Assembly (NCBI GenBank): GCA_017479935.1
Contig: JAFVBO010000104.1
Location: 1-64,000, forward strand
From: Lachnospiraceae bacterium
GTDB taxonomy: Bacteria; Bacillota; Clostridia; Lachnospirales; Lachnospiraceae
Direction of reading: 5' to 3'
Length of the DNA: 64,000 nt
Under the pieces are notes generated by a model that was given only the letters and a program-made list of their open reading frames with translations, did not search any database and was not told the DNA's origin. The position numbers and the translations under genes were made by a program. Below, one piece after another: positions 1 to 11,102 of this stretch (the stretch's first letter is position 1; each line of letters begins with the position of its first letter).

Positions 1-36
1 ATCCTCGTGTCGCTGGTTCGATTCCGGCTCTGGGCA
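1..36 (+). tRNA. tRNA 3' portion, probably tRNA-Phe
   Basis: The window opens inside a tRNA. A T-arm is visible: stem GCTGG, loop TTCGATT, stem CCGGC, then acceptor strand TCTGGGC and discriminator A at base 36, followed by CC. The preceding ATCCTCGTGTC matches the anticodon-stem and variable region usual for clostridial tRNA-Phe, but the anticodon lies outside the window, so the isotype is inferred. Confidence 0.85.
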
Positions 37-74
37 CCTCTTATAGAGGGTTTCATGAGAACAGATCTTTAGGA

Positions 75-105
75 AGCGGAGATTTATCCCCGCTTTTATT
101 TATTT
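75..105 (+). terminator. terminator after the tRNA
   Basis: AGCGGAGA and TCCCCGCT pair across a TTTA loop with one A-C mismatch, followed by TTTATTTATTTT. It is placed to end the tRNA transcript. Confidence 0.65.
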
Positions 106-225
106 TCGGGAGCTTTTTTGTCGCTCTCCGTTCTTGCTTTTGTATTGAATACATAAAAAGGCTGATCGCCGTTTCCCTTTTTTCTTGTCAAAACTCCCAA
201 ATCATTGAAAAAGCAAAAAAACCCT

Positions 226-254
226 TTTACAAGTAGGCACCCGATATGTATAAT
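226..254 (+). promoter_or_regulatory. promoter of the carB leader
   Basis: TTTACA and TATAAT are separated by exactly 17 bases. Transcription would begin near base 261 and leave a leader of about 280 bases before carB. Confidence 0.8.
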
Positions 255-302
255 ATTCGGGATACAAAAAGGTTGCCGAAAAAGCGGTCATACAGGATTT
301 AC

Positions 303-324
303 GCGCGCGATGTGTGCGCTTTTT
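303..324 (+). terminator. short terminator-like hairpin in carB leader
   Basis: GCGCGC pairs with GTGCGC (one G-T) over a 5-base loop and is followed by five T. It sits about 45 bases after the expected transcription start, so it may be an attenuator rather than a gene end. Confidence 0.45.
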
Positions 325-337
325 GATTGAACTGGTT

Positions 338-417
338 CAGCCAGCGCTCCTTACGAACGGTGCTGCCATGCGAAGGAGCATGGTGAAGCCGTTTTTAAAA
401 GAGCGCTGGCTGTTTTT
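338..417 (+). terminator. strong terminator or attenuator in carB leader
   Basis: A perfect 12-base inverted repeat (CAGCCAGCGCTC / GAGCGCTGGCTG) encloses a 51-base loop and runs straight into five T. It lies between the promoter and carB, so readthrough must be regulated or partial. I see no PyrR-type binding loop and no known riboswitch core. Confidence 0.6.
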
Positions 418-418
418 A

Positions 419-470
419 TGAAAGCGGAGTGAGAGTTGCGACGCAACGCGGCCGCTTTCATGAGTGTTGC
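419..470 (+). other. palindromic leader element upstream of carB
   Basis: TGAAAGCGG pairs with CCGCTTTCA around an inner GTTGC/GCAAC hairpin, with no T-run after it. It begins directly after the leader terminator. The same arrangement (TGAAAGC... after a terminator T-run) recurs ahead of dapA on the minus strand. Confidence 0.5.
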
Positions 471-537
471 GGCGCGGGCGTAAGGCCAAATGTGGGTTTT
501 TATGCATAAAATACCCGGAAAGAAGAGAGGTTACGAA

Positions 538-3762
<3,225 letters not shown>

Positions 3763-3771
3763 AAGATAAGG

Positions 3772-3823
3772 GGCTGTCGCACAAATCCACACCTGCCGGA
3801 TTTGTGCGACAGTCTTTCTATTT
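3772..3823 (+). terminator. terminator of carB
   Basis: A 15-base perfect stem (CTGTCGCACAAATCC and its complement) with a 9-base loop is followed by TCTTTCTATTT. Confidence 0.85.
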
Positions 3824-3845
3824 GTGAGCGTAAGAAGGGATAGAC

Positions 3846-5471
3846 ATGCTGGATTTGTATGATAAACTAAGGCGGTATGGCGAATCGGATGTCTATCCGT
3901 TTCATATGCCGGGCCATAAACGAGGCGGGGCGGTGTCGATGGAGGACCCGTATCGATTGGATATTACGGAGATCGATGGGTTCGACGACTTAAACCATCC
4001 GGAGGAGTTTTTCCGGGAGGCCATGGAGGAGGCCGCCCGCCTGTATGGCACAAAGGCCACGCTGTTTGGGGTGAACGGGAGCAGCGGCGCGCTCCTGGCT
4101 GCCATCCATGGGAGCGTTCCGCGTGGAGGCGCGGTTCTTCTGGCCAGAAACTGCCATAAAGCGGTGTATAATGCGGTGTTGATCCGCGGCCTGAAGCCGT
4201 ACTATGTGCTGCCGGAAAAGCTGCAGCTGCCCGCGAGGGGAAATGACGGGCCGGTGTTCTGGGGCAGTGTCAGTCCGCTGGCGTTAGAAGAGTCGCTGCG
4301 CAGCGCGGAAGAAAAGGAACGGCGGGCCGGGAACAGCGCCGGCGTGCGGCTGGTGGTTGTCACATCGCCCAGCTATGAGGGTGTGGTGTCGGATATCGCG
4401 GCCCTTTCTGAGGTGGCGCACAGGCACGGCGCGAGACTTCTGGTGGATGAGGCGCACGGCGCGCATCTGCCGTTTCTAAGGGAGCAGCAGGAGACAGCGC
4501 GGGGAAACGTTTGCTCCGCTGCCAGAAAAGTGACAGATCAGGGAAACGGAGCGCACGGCGGCTATTTTCCCGCCTCCGCAATCGCGCAGGGGGCGGATCT
4601 GGTGGTGCAAAGCCTGCACAAGACCATGCCGGCGCTAACCCAGACAGCGCTTCTTCACGTTTGCGCGGAGGAGCCAGACCCCGAGCACTTTCGGGAGTGC
4701 ATGCGCATCTACCAGACGTCCAGCCCATCCTATGTTTTATCCGTGTCCATCATGCAGGCAATTTCCTGGGGGTGGAAAAACCCGGAAAAGATGATAGAAT
4801 ATGAAAGACGGATCCGGGCGTTTCGCGAGGAAGCTGCTTTGTGGAAGCATGTGCGGTTGTATCGCGGCGAGGGGGCTTTTGCCTACGACCCCGGAAAGCT
4901 GGTGGTCTATGATGAGAGCGGCAGCTTTACCGGCGCCGAGCTTCACGAGCTCCTTCGGACACGGTTTCATCTGCAGCCGGAGATGCACGGGGAAAGGCAT
5001 GTGCTGCTGATGACATCCCCCGCGGACACGGAGGCAGGGTTTGCCCGTCTGCTGGCGGCGCTTGCCGAGATCGATCGCAGGATTTCAGAGAAGGAATCCG
5101 AGCTGGCACAAGAGCCACGTAAGAAGCCGGAAGGACGCGAGGCAGACGAAAAGCAGGCCATGATCGAAACAGCGACCGGAAGCTCTTGGATGATGGATGC
5201 AGAGGCAGTGGCCATAGAATTGCTTCCTGAGCAGGCGATGCTCCCCGCCACCGCGGCGGAGGCCGGGACGCAAACGATTCCTTTGGCAAATGCGGCTGGC
5301 CGGGTGAGCGCGGAGTTTGTCTATGTGTATCCGCCGGAGATTCCGATTCTGGTTCCGGGGGAACGGATCACGGAAGAGCTTTTGACGTATATAAACCGGC
5401 TTTGCCGGCAAGGCAGAAAAATCCGCGGGACGGCGGACGTAAGCGGCAAGCGGGTCCGCGTGTGTATATAA
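3846..5471 (+). CDS. Orn/Lys/Arg decarboxylase family PLP enzyme
   Basis: A 541-residue fold-type I PLP enzyme of the family that includes Bacillus YaaO and SpeA, predicted to decarboxylate a basic amino acid for polyamine formation. The N-terminal YPFHMPGHKRG signature (residues 17-27), the cofactor-binding VDEAHGAH (200-207) and the Schiff-base lysine in QSLHKTMPAL (Lys259) are all present; a C-terminal OKR_DC_C-type region follows from about 380. The charged stretch near residues 410-450 is an insertion rather than a conserved part. AAGAAGGGA precedes the ATG. In Firmicutes this family stands beside tmk-holB-yaaT, as it does here. The substrate (Arg, Lys or Orn) cannot be decided from sequence. 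Confidence 0.88.
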   Translation: MLDLYDKLRRYGESDVYPFHMPGHKRGGAVSMEDPYRLDITEIDGFDDLNHPEEFFREAMEEAARLYGTKATLFGVNGSSGALLAAIHGSVPRGGAVLLARNCHKAVYNAVLIRGLKPYYVLPEKLQLPARGNDGPVFWGSVSPLALEESLRSAEEKERRAGNSAGVRLVVVTSPSYEGVVSDIAALSEVAHRHGARLLVDEAHGAHLPFLREQQETARGNVCSAARKVTDQGNGAHGGYFPASAIAQGADLVVQSLHKTMPALTQTALLHVCAEEPDPEHFRECMRIYQTSSPSYVLSVSIMQAISWGWKNPEKMIEYERRIRAFREEAALWKHVRLYRGEGAFAYDPGKLVVYDESGSFTGAELHELLRTRFHLQPEMHGERHVLLMTSPADTEAGFARLLAALAEIDRRISEKESELAQEPRKKPEGREADEKQAMIETATGSSWMMDAEAVAIELLPEQAMLPATAAEAGTQTIPLANAAGRVSAEFVYVYPPEIPILVPGERITEELLTYINRLCRQGRKIRGTADVSGKRVRVCI

Positions 5472-5534
5472 AAGTGTTCTGTATATGGGCACGCATAAAC
5501 ATTTGTGAAAAACCATGAACTAGAGGAAACTACG

Positions 5535-6131
5535 ATGGGAATGATCTTTTATATCATGGGAAAGAGCGCTTCCGGGAAGGACAGCCTGTTCCGGATTTTG
5601 AAAGAGGATCCGGAGCTGGGGCTGAAGACGGTTGTCATGTATACCACGCGCCCCATGCGGGAAGGCGAGGCGGATGGCCGGGAATATTTTTTCACGGATG
5701 AGGCGGTTAAAGAGGCCTTTTTAGCGGAAGGAAAAATGATTGAGTGCCGTACCTATCAGACCATCCATGGCCCGTGGAGTTATTTTACCGCGCGGGACGG
5801 GCAGATCGACCTAAGCCAGGGGAATTACCTGATGATGGGGACGCTGGAATCCTACGCGAAGATGCAGGAGTTTTATGGGCCGGAGCAGATCATTCCCTTG
5901 TATATTCAGGTGGAGGACGGGGAGCGGCTGTCCCGGGCGCTTGCGCGGGAAAAGCAGCAAAAGGCGCCTCACTATGCCGAGATGTGCCGGCGGTTTTTAG
6001 CGGACGAGGAGGATTTTTCGGAAGAAAAGCTCTTGAAGGTGGGGATCACTCCGTCCATGCGGATTGAAAATATCCATCTGGAAGAAACCGCGCAAAGATG
6101 TAAGGCGATGATCCGGCAGCGTAAGGGATAG
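5535..6131 (+). CDS. guanylate kinase-like nucleotide kinase
   Basis: A 198-residue P-loop kinase. GKSASGKD near the N-terminus is the Walker A loop, and TTRPMREGEADGREYFF (residues ~47-63) is the GMP-binding signature of guanylate kinases, where Arg and Tyr contact GMP. I chose the ATG at 5535 because AGAGG lies 8 bases upstream; an earlier ATG in frame lacks a site and would add a non-homologous tail. It occupies the position where thymidylate kinase sits in the Bacillus gene order, but the substrate motif is that of GMP kinases. It could be a paralogue of a housekeeping gmk elsewhere. Confidence 0.82.
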   Translation: MGMIFYIMGKSASGKDSLFRILKEDPELGLKTVVMYTTRPMREGEADGREYFFTDEAVKEAFLAEGKMIECRTYQTIHGPWSYFTARDGQIDLSQGNYLMMGTLESYAKMQEFYGPEQIIPLYIQVEDGERLSRALAREKQQKAPHYAEMCRRFLADEEDFSEEKLLKVGITPSMRIENIHLEETAQRCKAMIRQRKG

Positions 6132-6221
6132 AAGGTGTGACATACGAGAAAAGAGGATGGCTTTGGATCTGACGAGGTGGTGACCCGTGAATGGTAACGA
6201 AAAGGCGGCGGCAATCCGAAA

Positions 6222-6259
6222 GGAGAGGGGAACGTGTATTGAATCCTCTCCCTTTTTTT
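6222..6259 (+). terminator. terminator upstream of holB
   Basis: GGAGAGG pairs with CCTCTCC over a 16-base loop and is followed by C and seven T. It separates the kinase gene from holB, so holB probably has its own promoter, which I could not place with confidence. Confidence 0.65.
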
Positions 6260-6345
6260 GTTATACTGTTGCTACTATGTGCTTTTAGCCGGTTCATGGA
6301 AATTCCATGTACCGGGCAGGAGAAAAGAAGGGTATATATTAAAAG

Positions 6346-7473
6346 ATGCCGGACTATGGCTTTTCGCCCATCATCGGGCATGATCAGATCAAAGAGGTGC
6401 TGCAGAGGGCGGCAAAAAAGCGTCAGCCGGGGCACGCCTATATCCTGGAAGGGAATGCGGGCAGCGGGCGGCGCATGCTGGCAAAGGCCTTCGCCATGTC
6501 ACTTCTCTGTGAAAACTTCGGTGGCGGCGGGCGGCCGATGGAGCCCTGCGGCGCCTGTAAGAGCTGTGTGCAGTTTCTGACGGACAATCATCCGGATGTC
6601 AAGGTTGTCACGCATGAAAAGGCTTCGCTGGGCGTGGAGGACATCCGGGCGCAGCTGGTGAATGACATGCAGATTAAGCCGTACGAGGCGCCGTATAAGG
6701 TGTATCTGGTGCCGGAGGCGGAGAAAATGACCGCACAGGCCCAGAACGCGCTGTTAAAGACGCTGGAGGAACCGCCGGACTACGGGGTGATCCTGCTGAT
6801 GACCACCAACGCGGATTTTTTCCTGCCCACCATTCGTTCCCGCTGCACGCATCTGGCGGTGCGGCCTCTGCCGGATTCGCTGGTGTTGCGGGCCCTGACA
6901 AAGAAGGTGCAAGAGGCGCACGATACGTCGGCGGCGGAGCTTTCCGCGGAAGGAAACAGGCCGGAGGCGGCGGAGAAGGCAGAAGCGCCGTTTTCCGCAG
7001 AGGAAGTCAGTGAGACGGAGATCCGCATGGCGGTGTCCTTTGCGCGCGGGAGCATCGGGGAAGGCTGGAACATTCTATCGTCCGGCCGGTTTCCGTTTCA
7101 AAAGAAAATGGCAAAAAAGCTGGCGACGGAGGCCGGCAGCCTTTCCGTATCCGGACTGCTTTCCCTGCTTAAAGAGTGGGAGGCGGGCGATTATCCGGTG
7201 ATCCTGGAATGCCTGCGGCTGTGGTACCGGGATGCCATTCTCTGGAAAGCCGAAGAGGAGAAGGCGGAAAAATATCTGCTTTTTGGGGAAGATCCCCAGC
7301 TGGAAGAGACGTCCCGGCTGCGATATGAGAGCCTGGAGCGGATTGTAGAAGAGATAGACCGTGCGGGAGCGCGGATGAAAGTGAATGTACGGCCGGAGAA
7401 TGCGATGGAAATCCTGTTTCTGACTTTGCAGGAGGAGTACCGGCGGGCATCAGTAAATGGAGGAAATGTATGA
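6346..7473 (+). CDS. holB: DNA polymerase III delta' subunit
   Basis: Clamp-loader subunit of the replicative polymerase; 375 residues. An AAA+ fold is evident: IIGHDQIKEVL start, degenerate P-loop GNAGSGRR (Arg replacing the usual Lys, as tolerated in delta'), zinc-binding cysteines in CGACKSC (residues ~66-72), LLKTLEEPP, and the SRC motif (RSRC, ~165) that delivers the arginine finger. The middle holds a low-complexity Glu/Ala-rich insertion around residues 195-225. The stop codon overlaps the start of ricT (ATGA), so the two are translationally coupled. The ribosome site (GAAGG) is 13 bases away, a little far. Confidence 0.93.
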   Translation: MPDYGFSPIIGHDQIKEVLQRAAKKRQPGHAYILEGNAGSGRRMLAKAFAMSLLCENFGGGGRPMEPCGACKSCVQFLTDNHPDVKVVTHEKASLGVEDIRAQLVNDMQIKPYEAPYKVYLVPEAEKMTAQAQNALLKTLEEPPDYGVILLMTTNADFFLPTIRSRCTHLAVRPLPDSLVLRALTKKVQEAHDTSAAELSAEGNRPEAAEKAEAPFSAEEVSETEIRMAVSFARGSIGEGWNILSSGRFPFQKKMAKKLATEAGSLSVSGLLSLLKEWEAGDYPVILECLRLWYRDAILWKAEEEKAEKYLLFGEDPQLEETSRLRYESLERIVEEIDRAGARMKVNVRPENAMEILFLTLQEEYRRASVNGGNV

Positions 7474-9329
7474 TAGAAGTAATCGGGGTGCGTTTTCGGG
7501 AAGCTGGGAAAGTCTATTATTTCGCGCCCGGCGAGGAAACGTTTCCGCGTTATAGCCACGTGATCGTGGAGACGGCGCGCGGTCTGGAGTACGGGACCGT
7601 GGTTCTGGGAAATAAAGAGGTGGAAGACGATAAGGTTGTGCAGCCGTTAAAACCGGTTGTCCGCGCCGCCACAGAGGAAGACGAGGAAAGACACCGCGCC
7701 AACCTTTTAAGGGAGCGGGAGGCCATGGCCGTATGCCAGGAGAAGATTCTGGCACGGGGCCTGGAGATGAAGCTGATCGACGCCGAGTACACCTTTGACA
7801 ACAATAAGATTCTGTTTTACTTTACCGCGGATGGCCGGGTGGATTTCCGCGAGCTGGTCAAAGATCTGGCCTCTGTCTTTAAGACCCGGATCGAGCTGCG
7901 CCAGATCGGCGTGCGCGACGAAACCAAGATTTTGGGCGGTGTGGGCATCTGCGGACGGCCACTGTGCTGCCATACCTATCTGGCGGATTTCGCGCCGGTC
8001 TCCATCAAGATGGCCAAGGAGCAGAATCTGTCCTTGAATCCGACCAAGATTTCCGGTACCTGCGGCAGACTCATGTGCTGTCTGAAGAATGAACAGGAAA
8101 CCTACGAATTCTTAAACAGCCGGATGCCGGCCATCGGGGAGAAGGTGACGGGTCCGGAGGGCATGCACGGGGAGGTGGCCTCCGTCAACGTGCTGCGCCA
8201 GACGGTCAAAGTGCTCGTCAACGTGGACGGTGACGAGAAGGAATTAAAGGAATATGCCGCGTCCGAGCTGAAGTTCCGCCCCAGACGCAAAAAGGGCGAG
8301 AAGAATGTGGAGGCGGCCGTGGAGGATGTCCCCGAATCTGCCGAAATCTCCCAGGAGACGGTGGAAGTGGCCGAGGCCGTGGAAGAACTGTCCGCCACCG
8401 ATGAGGTACTTCTTGCGGAGGAACTGATCGTAGAAGAGACCGTGGATGTGGAACGGGAAGCCGCCGCGGGGAAGGGCAAGCATAAGTTTAAGGAGAAGTC
8501 CCCCCGTTACGAGAAAAACCGCCGGGGCAGCAAGCCGCAGCAGAAAGAAGAGGCAGACGGGCAGACGGAGACGGAAGGCAGCTCCGAGAGATACCCGGAG
8601 AAAAAGGGAAAAGGCCCCCGCTATGACGGGCAGCCCAAAGCGGAGAAGCCGGAGAAGGCCGGAGCGAACGAGGGCGAAGAACACGGCGGCAAGTACCGGA
8701 AGAAGGAGCGCTTTGAAAAGCGCGACGGGCAGCAGGAAGGCTTTTCCGGCAAGTACAACAAACGAAACAACCGCTATGGCAAACCGGAGGAGGCGCAGGA
8801 TGGCAGCCGTGCCGATAAGCCGGAGGGCGCCGAAGGATATAAGCGCGGCGATAAACCGGAAGGCGCCGAGGGAAATAAGCGCGTAGACAGACCGGAGGGC
8901 GCCGAGGGAAATAAGCGCTATGGCAAACAGGAAGGCGCCGAAGGGTACAGACGAAACGGCAAGCCGGAGGGAGGCAGAGAAAATAACCGTCCCGGAAAAT
9001 ACGGGAAAAACTACGGAAACCGGAGAGGCGGCGCGGAATCGGACGGCGCTGACAACCGGGAAGCCCAGGGCGGGCAGGCAAGAGAGAACCGTGAGAACCA
9101 GGCAAGAGTAGACCGCGAAAATCAGGGCGGCCAGGAAAACGGCGGCCGTGAGGGCTTTAACAAAGGCCATCGGGACAAGCCGTATGGCGGTCGAAACGAC
9201 CGGAAGAACTTTAACAACTATAACAACCGGAAAAAGTACCGGGATCAGGGCGGCCCAGCCGGGCAGGCTGAGGCAGCGACAGGCGCTCAGACTTCCGCTC
9301 CCAAGGCAGCGGAACAAAGGAATGAGTAA
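7470..9329 (+). CDS. ricT: RicT/YaaT PSP1-domain protein with long disordered tail
   Basis: Residues 1 to ~272 form a PSP1 domain like Bacillus RicT (YaaT), a subunit of the RicAFT iron-sulfur complex that influences RNase Y-dependent mRNA processing and sporulation. The conserved cysteines are present: Cys161, Cys166-167, Cys198 and Cys203-204. The remaining ~345 residues are unlike the Bacillus protein. An acidic segment (~280-330) is followed by a Lys/Arg/Gly/Glu/Asn-rich, cysteine-free region with repeats of the form KPEGAEGNKR (~450-510) and RGG-like patches near the C-terminus. Such tails are typically disordered and can bind RNA. The start overlaps the holB stop (ATGA); the 3' end overlaps trmN6 by 8 bases. 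Confidence 0.9.
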   Translation: MIEVIGVRFREAGKVYYFAPGEETFPRYSHVIVETARGLEYGTVVLGNKEVEDDKVVQPLKPVVRAATEEDEERHRANLLREREAMAVCQEKILARGLEMKLIDAEYTFDNNKILFYFTADGRVDFRELVKDLASVFKTRIELRQIGVRDETKILGGVGICGRPLCCHTYLADFAPVSIKMAKEQNLSLNPTKISGTCGRLMCCLKNEQETYEFLNSRMPAIGEKVTGPEGMHGEVASVNVLRQTVKVLVNVDGDEKELKEYAASELKFRPRRKKGEKNVEAAVEDVPESAEISQETVEVAEAVEELSATDEVLLAEELIVEETVDVEREAAAGKGKHKFKEKSPRYEKNRRGSKPQQKEEADGQTETEGSSERYPEKKGKGPRYDGQPKAEKPEKAGANEGEEHGGKYRKKERFEKRDGQQEGFSGKYNKRNNRYGKPEEAQDGSRADKPEGAEGYKRGDKPEGAEGNKRVDRPEGAEGNKRYGKQEGAEGYRRNGKPEGGRENNRPGKYGKNYGNRRGGAESDGADNREAQGGQARENRENQARVDRENQGGQENGGREGFNKGHRDKPYGGRNDRKNFNNYNNRKKYRDQGGPAGQAEAATGAQTSAPKAAEQRNE

Positions 9330-10089
9330 GGAAGGCGCCCCCTCCCCCGAAAGTTTGTTTGACTTAAGGCCGGAGGAGCGCCTGGATGACCTGGAACGAA
9401 ACGGTTTTAAACTGATCCAGAAGCCGTCCGCGTTCTGCTTCGGGATGGACGCGGTGCTGCTCTCCGGCTTTGCCAGGGTAAAGAAAGGAGAGCGCGCGCT
9501 GGATCTTTGCAGCGGCAACGGGATTGTCGCGATCCTTCTGGCCGCCAAATCGGAAAGCAGCCGGATTGACGCGCTGGAACTACAGCCGCAGATGGCGGAG
9601 ATGGCCTGCCGGAGCGTGAAAGGAAACGGGCTTTCGGACCGGGTGTTCATGGAATGCGGCGATGTGCGGGAGGCCGTGCAGAAATACGGAAAGGCAGTTT
9701 TTGACGTGATCACCTGCAACCCGCCCTACATCCGCGCCGGCCATGGCTTAGTCAATCCGACGGATGGAAAGGCCATCGCGCGGCATGAAATCTGTTGCAC
9801 CTTTGAGGATGTGGCCGGGCAGAGCGCCCAGCTTTTAAAGCCGGGCGGGCGGCTGTATCTGGTGCATCGCCCGGAGCGCCTGATGGATCTTTTGTCCACC
9901 CTGCAGAAGGCCAACCTGGAGCCAAAGCGCATGAAGATGGTCCACCCGTTTCTAGGCGAGCCGGCCAACATGGTCCTTTTGGAGGCGGTGCGCGGCGGCG
10001 GGAGCGCCATGCAGGTGGAAGCGCCGGTGATTGTGTACCGGGCTAAGGGAGAGTACACGGACGAAATCCGGGAGATTTACGGGTACTGA
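9322..10089 (+). CDS. trmN6: tRNA1(Val) adenine(37)-N6-methyltransferase family protein
   Basis: A 255-residue SAM-dependent methyltransferase of the YabB/TrmN6 family. Motif I reads LDLCSGNGIVAILLA, the acidic SAM-ribose contact is DALELQPQ, and the catalytic N6-adenine motif NPPY is in TCNPPYIRAG. The family modifies A37 of a tRNA; the exact tRNA is not shown by sequence. I chose the ATG that overlaps the ricT stop, since MSKEGAPSPE leads straight into the conserved LDDLERNGFKLIQ; a reading frame extending further upstream only copies the ricT tail in another frame. Confidence 0.88.
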   Translation: MSKEGAPSPESLFDLRPEERLDDLERNGFKLIQKPSAFCFGMDAVLLSGFARVKKGERALDLCSGNGIVAILLAAKSESSRIDALELQPQMAEMACRSVKGNGLSDRVFMECGDVREAVQKYGKAVFDVITCNPPYIRAGHGLVNPTDGKAIARHEICCTFEDVAGQSAQLLKPGGRLYLVHRPERLMDLLSTLQKANLEPKRMKMVHPFLGEPANMVLLEAVRGGGSAMQVEAPVIVYRAKGEYTDEIREIYGY

Positions 10090-10123
10090 CGCGCGCACAG
10101 TGGCGCAAATGCCGGAGCAGCCA

Positions 10124-10206
10124 CGCGCGTGCAAAAAATATACCGGAGAGAACGGCAAAACAAATCGCGCGTGCAGAAAATATATCGGAGCAGCGGCAAA
10201 ACAAAT
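10124..10206 (+). repeat. tandem direct repeat before rsmI
   Basis: Two adjacent copies (42 and 41 bases) beginning CGCGCGTGCA and ending GGCAAAACAAAT. A weaker third copy may lie just before (CGCGCGCACAG...). The region falls between trmN6 and the rsmI start. Confidence 0.7.
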
Positions 10207-10227
10207 CCAAGGGGAAGGAAACCTGGC

Positions 10228-11085
10228 ATGGATGAAATCAAGCAAACGGCGGGCACGCTGTACTTATGCGCCACGCCGATCGGAAACCTGGAGGATATCA
10301 CCCTGCGGGTTCTTCGGACATTAAAGGAAGTGGATCTGATTGCCGCGGAGGACACGCGCAACACGATCCGCCTCTTAAATCACTATGATATTCACACCCC
10401 GCTCACCAGCTACCACGAGTACAACCGCTTTGACAAGGCGGCCTTTCTGGTGGAAGAGATGAAGGCGGGAAAAAATATCGCGGCCGTGACGGACGCGGGT
10501 ACCCCCGGCATCTCCGATCCCGGGGAGGAGCTGGCCAGGCAGGCCCTGGCGGCTGGGCTCACCGTGACGTCGCTCCCGGGGGCCTGCGCGTGTGTGACGG
10601 CGCTGACCATCTCCGGCCTTCCCACCAGGCGCTTCTCCTTTGAAGCATTCCTGCCGACGGATAAAAAAGAGCGGCAGCAGATCTTAAAGGAGCTCGAGGC
10701 GGAAACCCGCACCATGCTGATCTATGAGGCGCCGCATCACCTGGCGGCAACCTTAAAGGAGCTGGCGGAACACTTGGGGGAGGACCGCCCCTGCAGCCTC
10801 GTGAGGGAACTTACGAAGCTTCATGAAGAGGTATTTCAGACGACCCTTGGCGGCGCCTTCAAAAGGTGCGAGGAAACGCCGCCGCGGGGCGAGTACGTGA
10901 TCGCCATCGAAGGACGCTCTTTAAAGACGGCAGCCGAAGAAGAGCAGAAAAAGTGGGATGACATGCCGATGGAAGAACACATGGCGATGTATACAGCAAA
11001 GGGAATGGACAGAAAAGAGGCCATGAAGGCAGTTGCAAAGGACCGCGGAATCTCAAAGAGGGATGTATACGCCGCGCTTTTGTAG
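10228..11085 (+). CDS. rsmI: 16S rRNA (cytidine(1402)-2'-O)-methyltransferase
   Basis: RsmI methylates the ribose of C1402 in the decoding centre of 16S rRNA using SAM. The 285 residues show the tetrapyrrole-methylase fold: LYLCATPIGNLEDITLR at the N-terminus, AAEDTRNT, the SAM loop VTDAGTPGISDPG and LPGACACVTAL. The start has AGGGGAAGGA nine bases upstream and matches the family N-terminus. A longer frame starting at 10129 would be made only of the repeat translated, so I reject it. Together with holB, ricT and trmN6 it reproduces the Bacillus holB-yaaT-yabB-yabC order. Confidence 0.95.
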   Translation: MDEIKQTAGTLYLCATPIGNLEDITLRVLRTLKEVDLIAAEDTRNTIRLLNHYDIHTPLTSYHEYNRFDKAAFLVEEMKAGKNIAAVTDAGTPGISDPGEELARQALAAGLTVTSLPGACACVTALTISGLPTRRFSFEAFLPTDKKERQQILKELEAETRTMLIYEAPHHLAATLKELAEHLGEDRPCSLVRELTKLHEEVFQTTLGGAFKRCEETPPRGEYVIAIEGRSLKTAAEEEQKKWDDMPMEEHMAMYTAKGMDRKEAMKAVAKDRGISKRDVYAALL

Positions 11086-11102
11086 GAAGAAGGTGCGTAA
11101 AC

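Noticed and set aside
226-480. PyrR-controlled attenuator at carB
   Set aside because: The expected PyrR binding-loop sequence is not visible, so control is left unassigned.
8244-9719. 491-codon antisense frame opposite ricT and trmN6
   Set aside because: Produced by the GC-skewed repetitive tail of ricT; no ribosome site, and both sense genes are well supported.
10129-10227. Upstream extension of RsmI
   Set aside because: The extra residues only translate the 42-base repeat; the downstream ATG has a good ribosome site and the family N-terminus.
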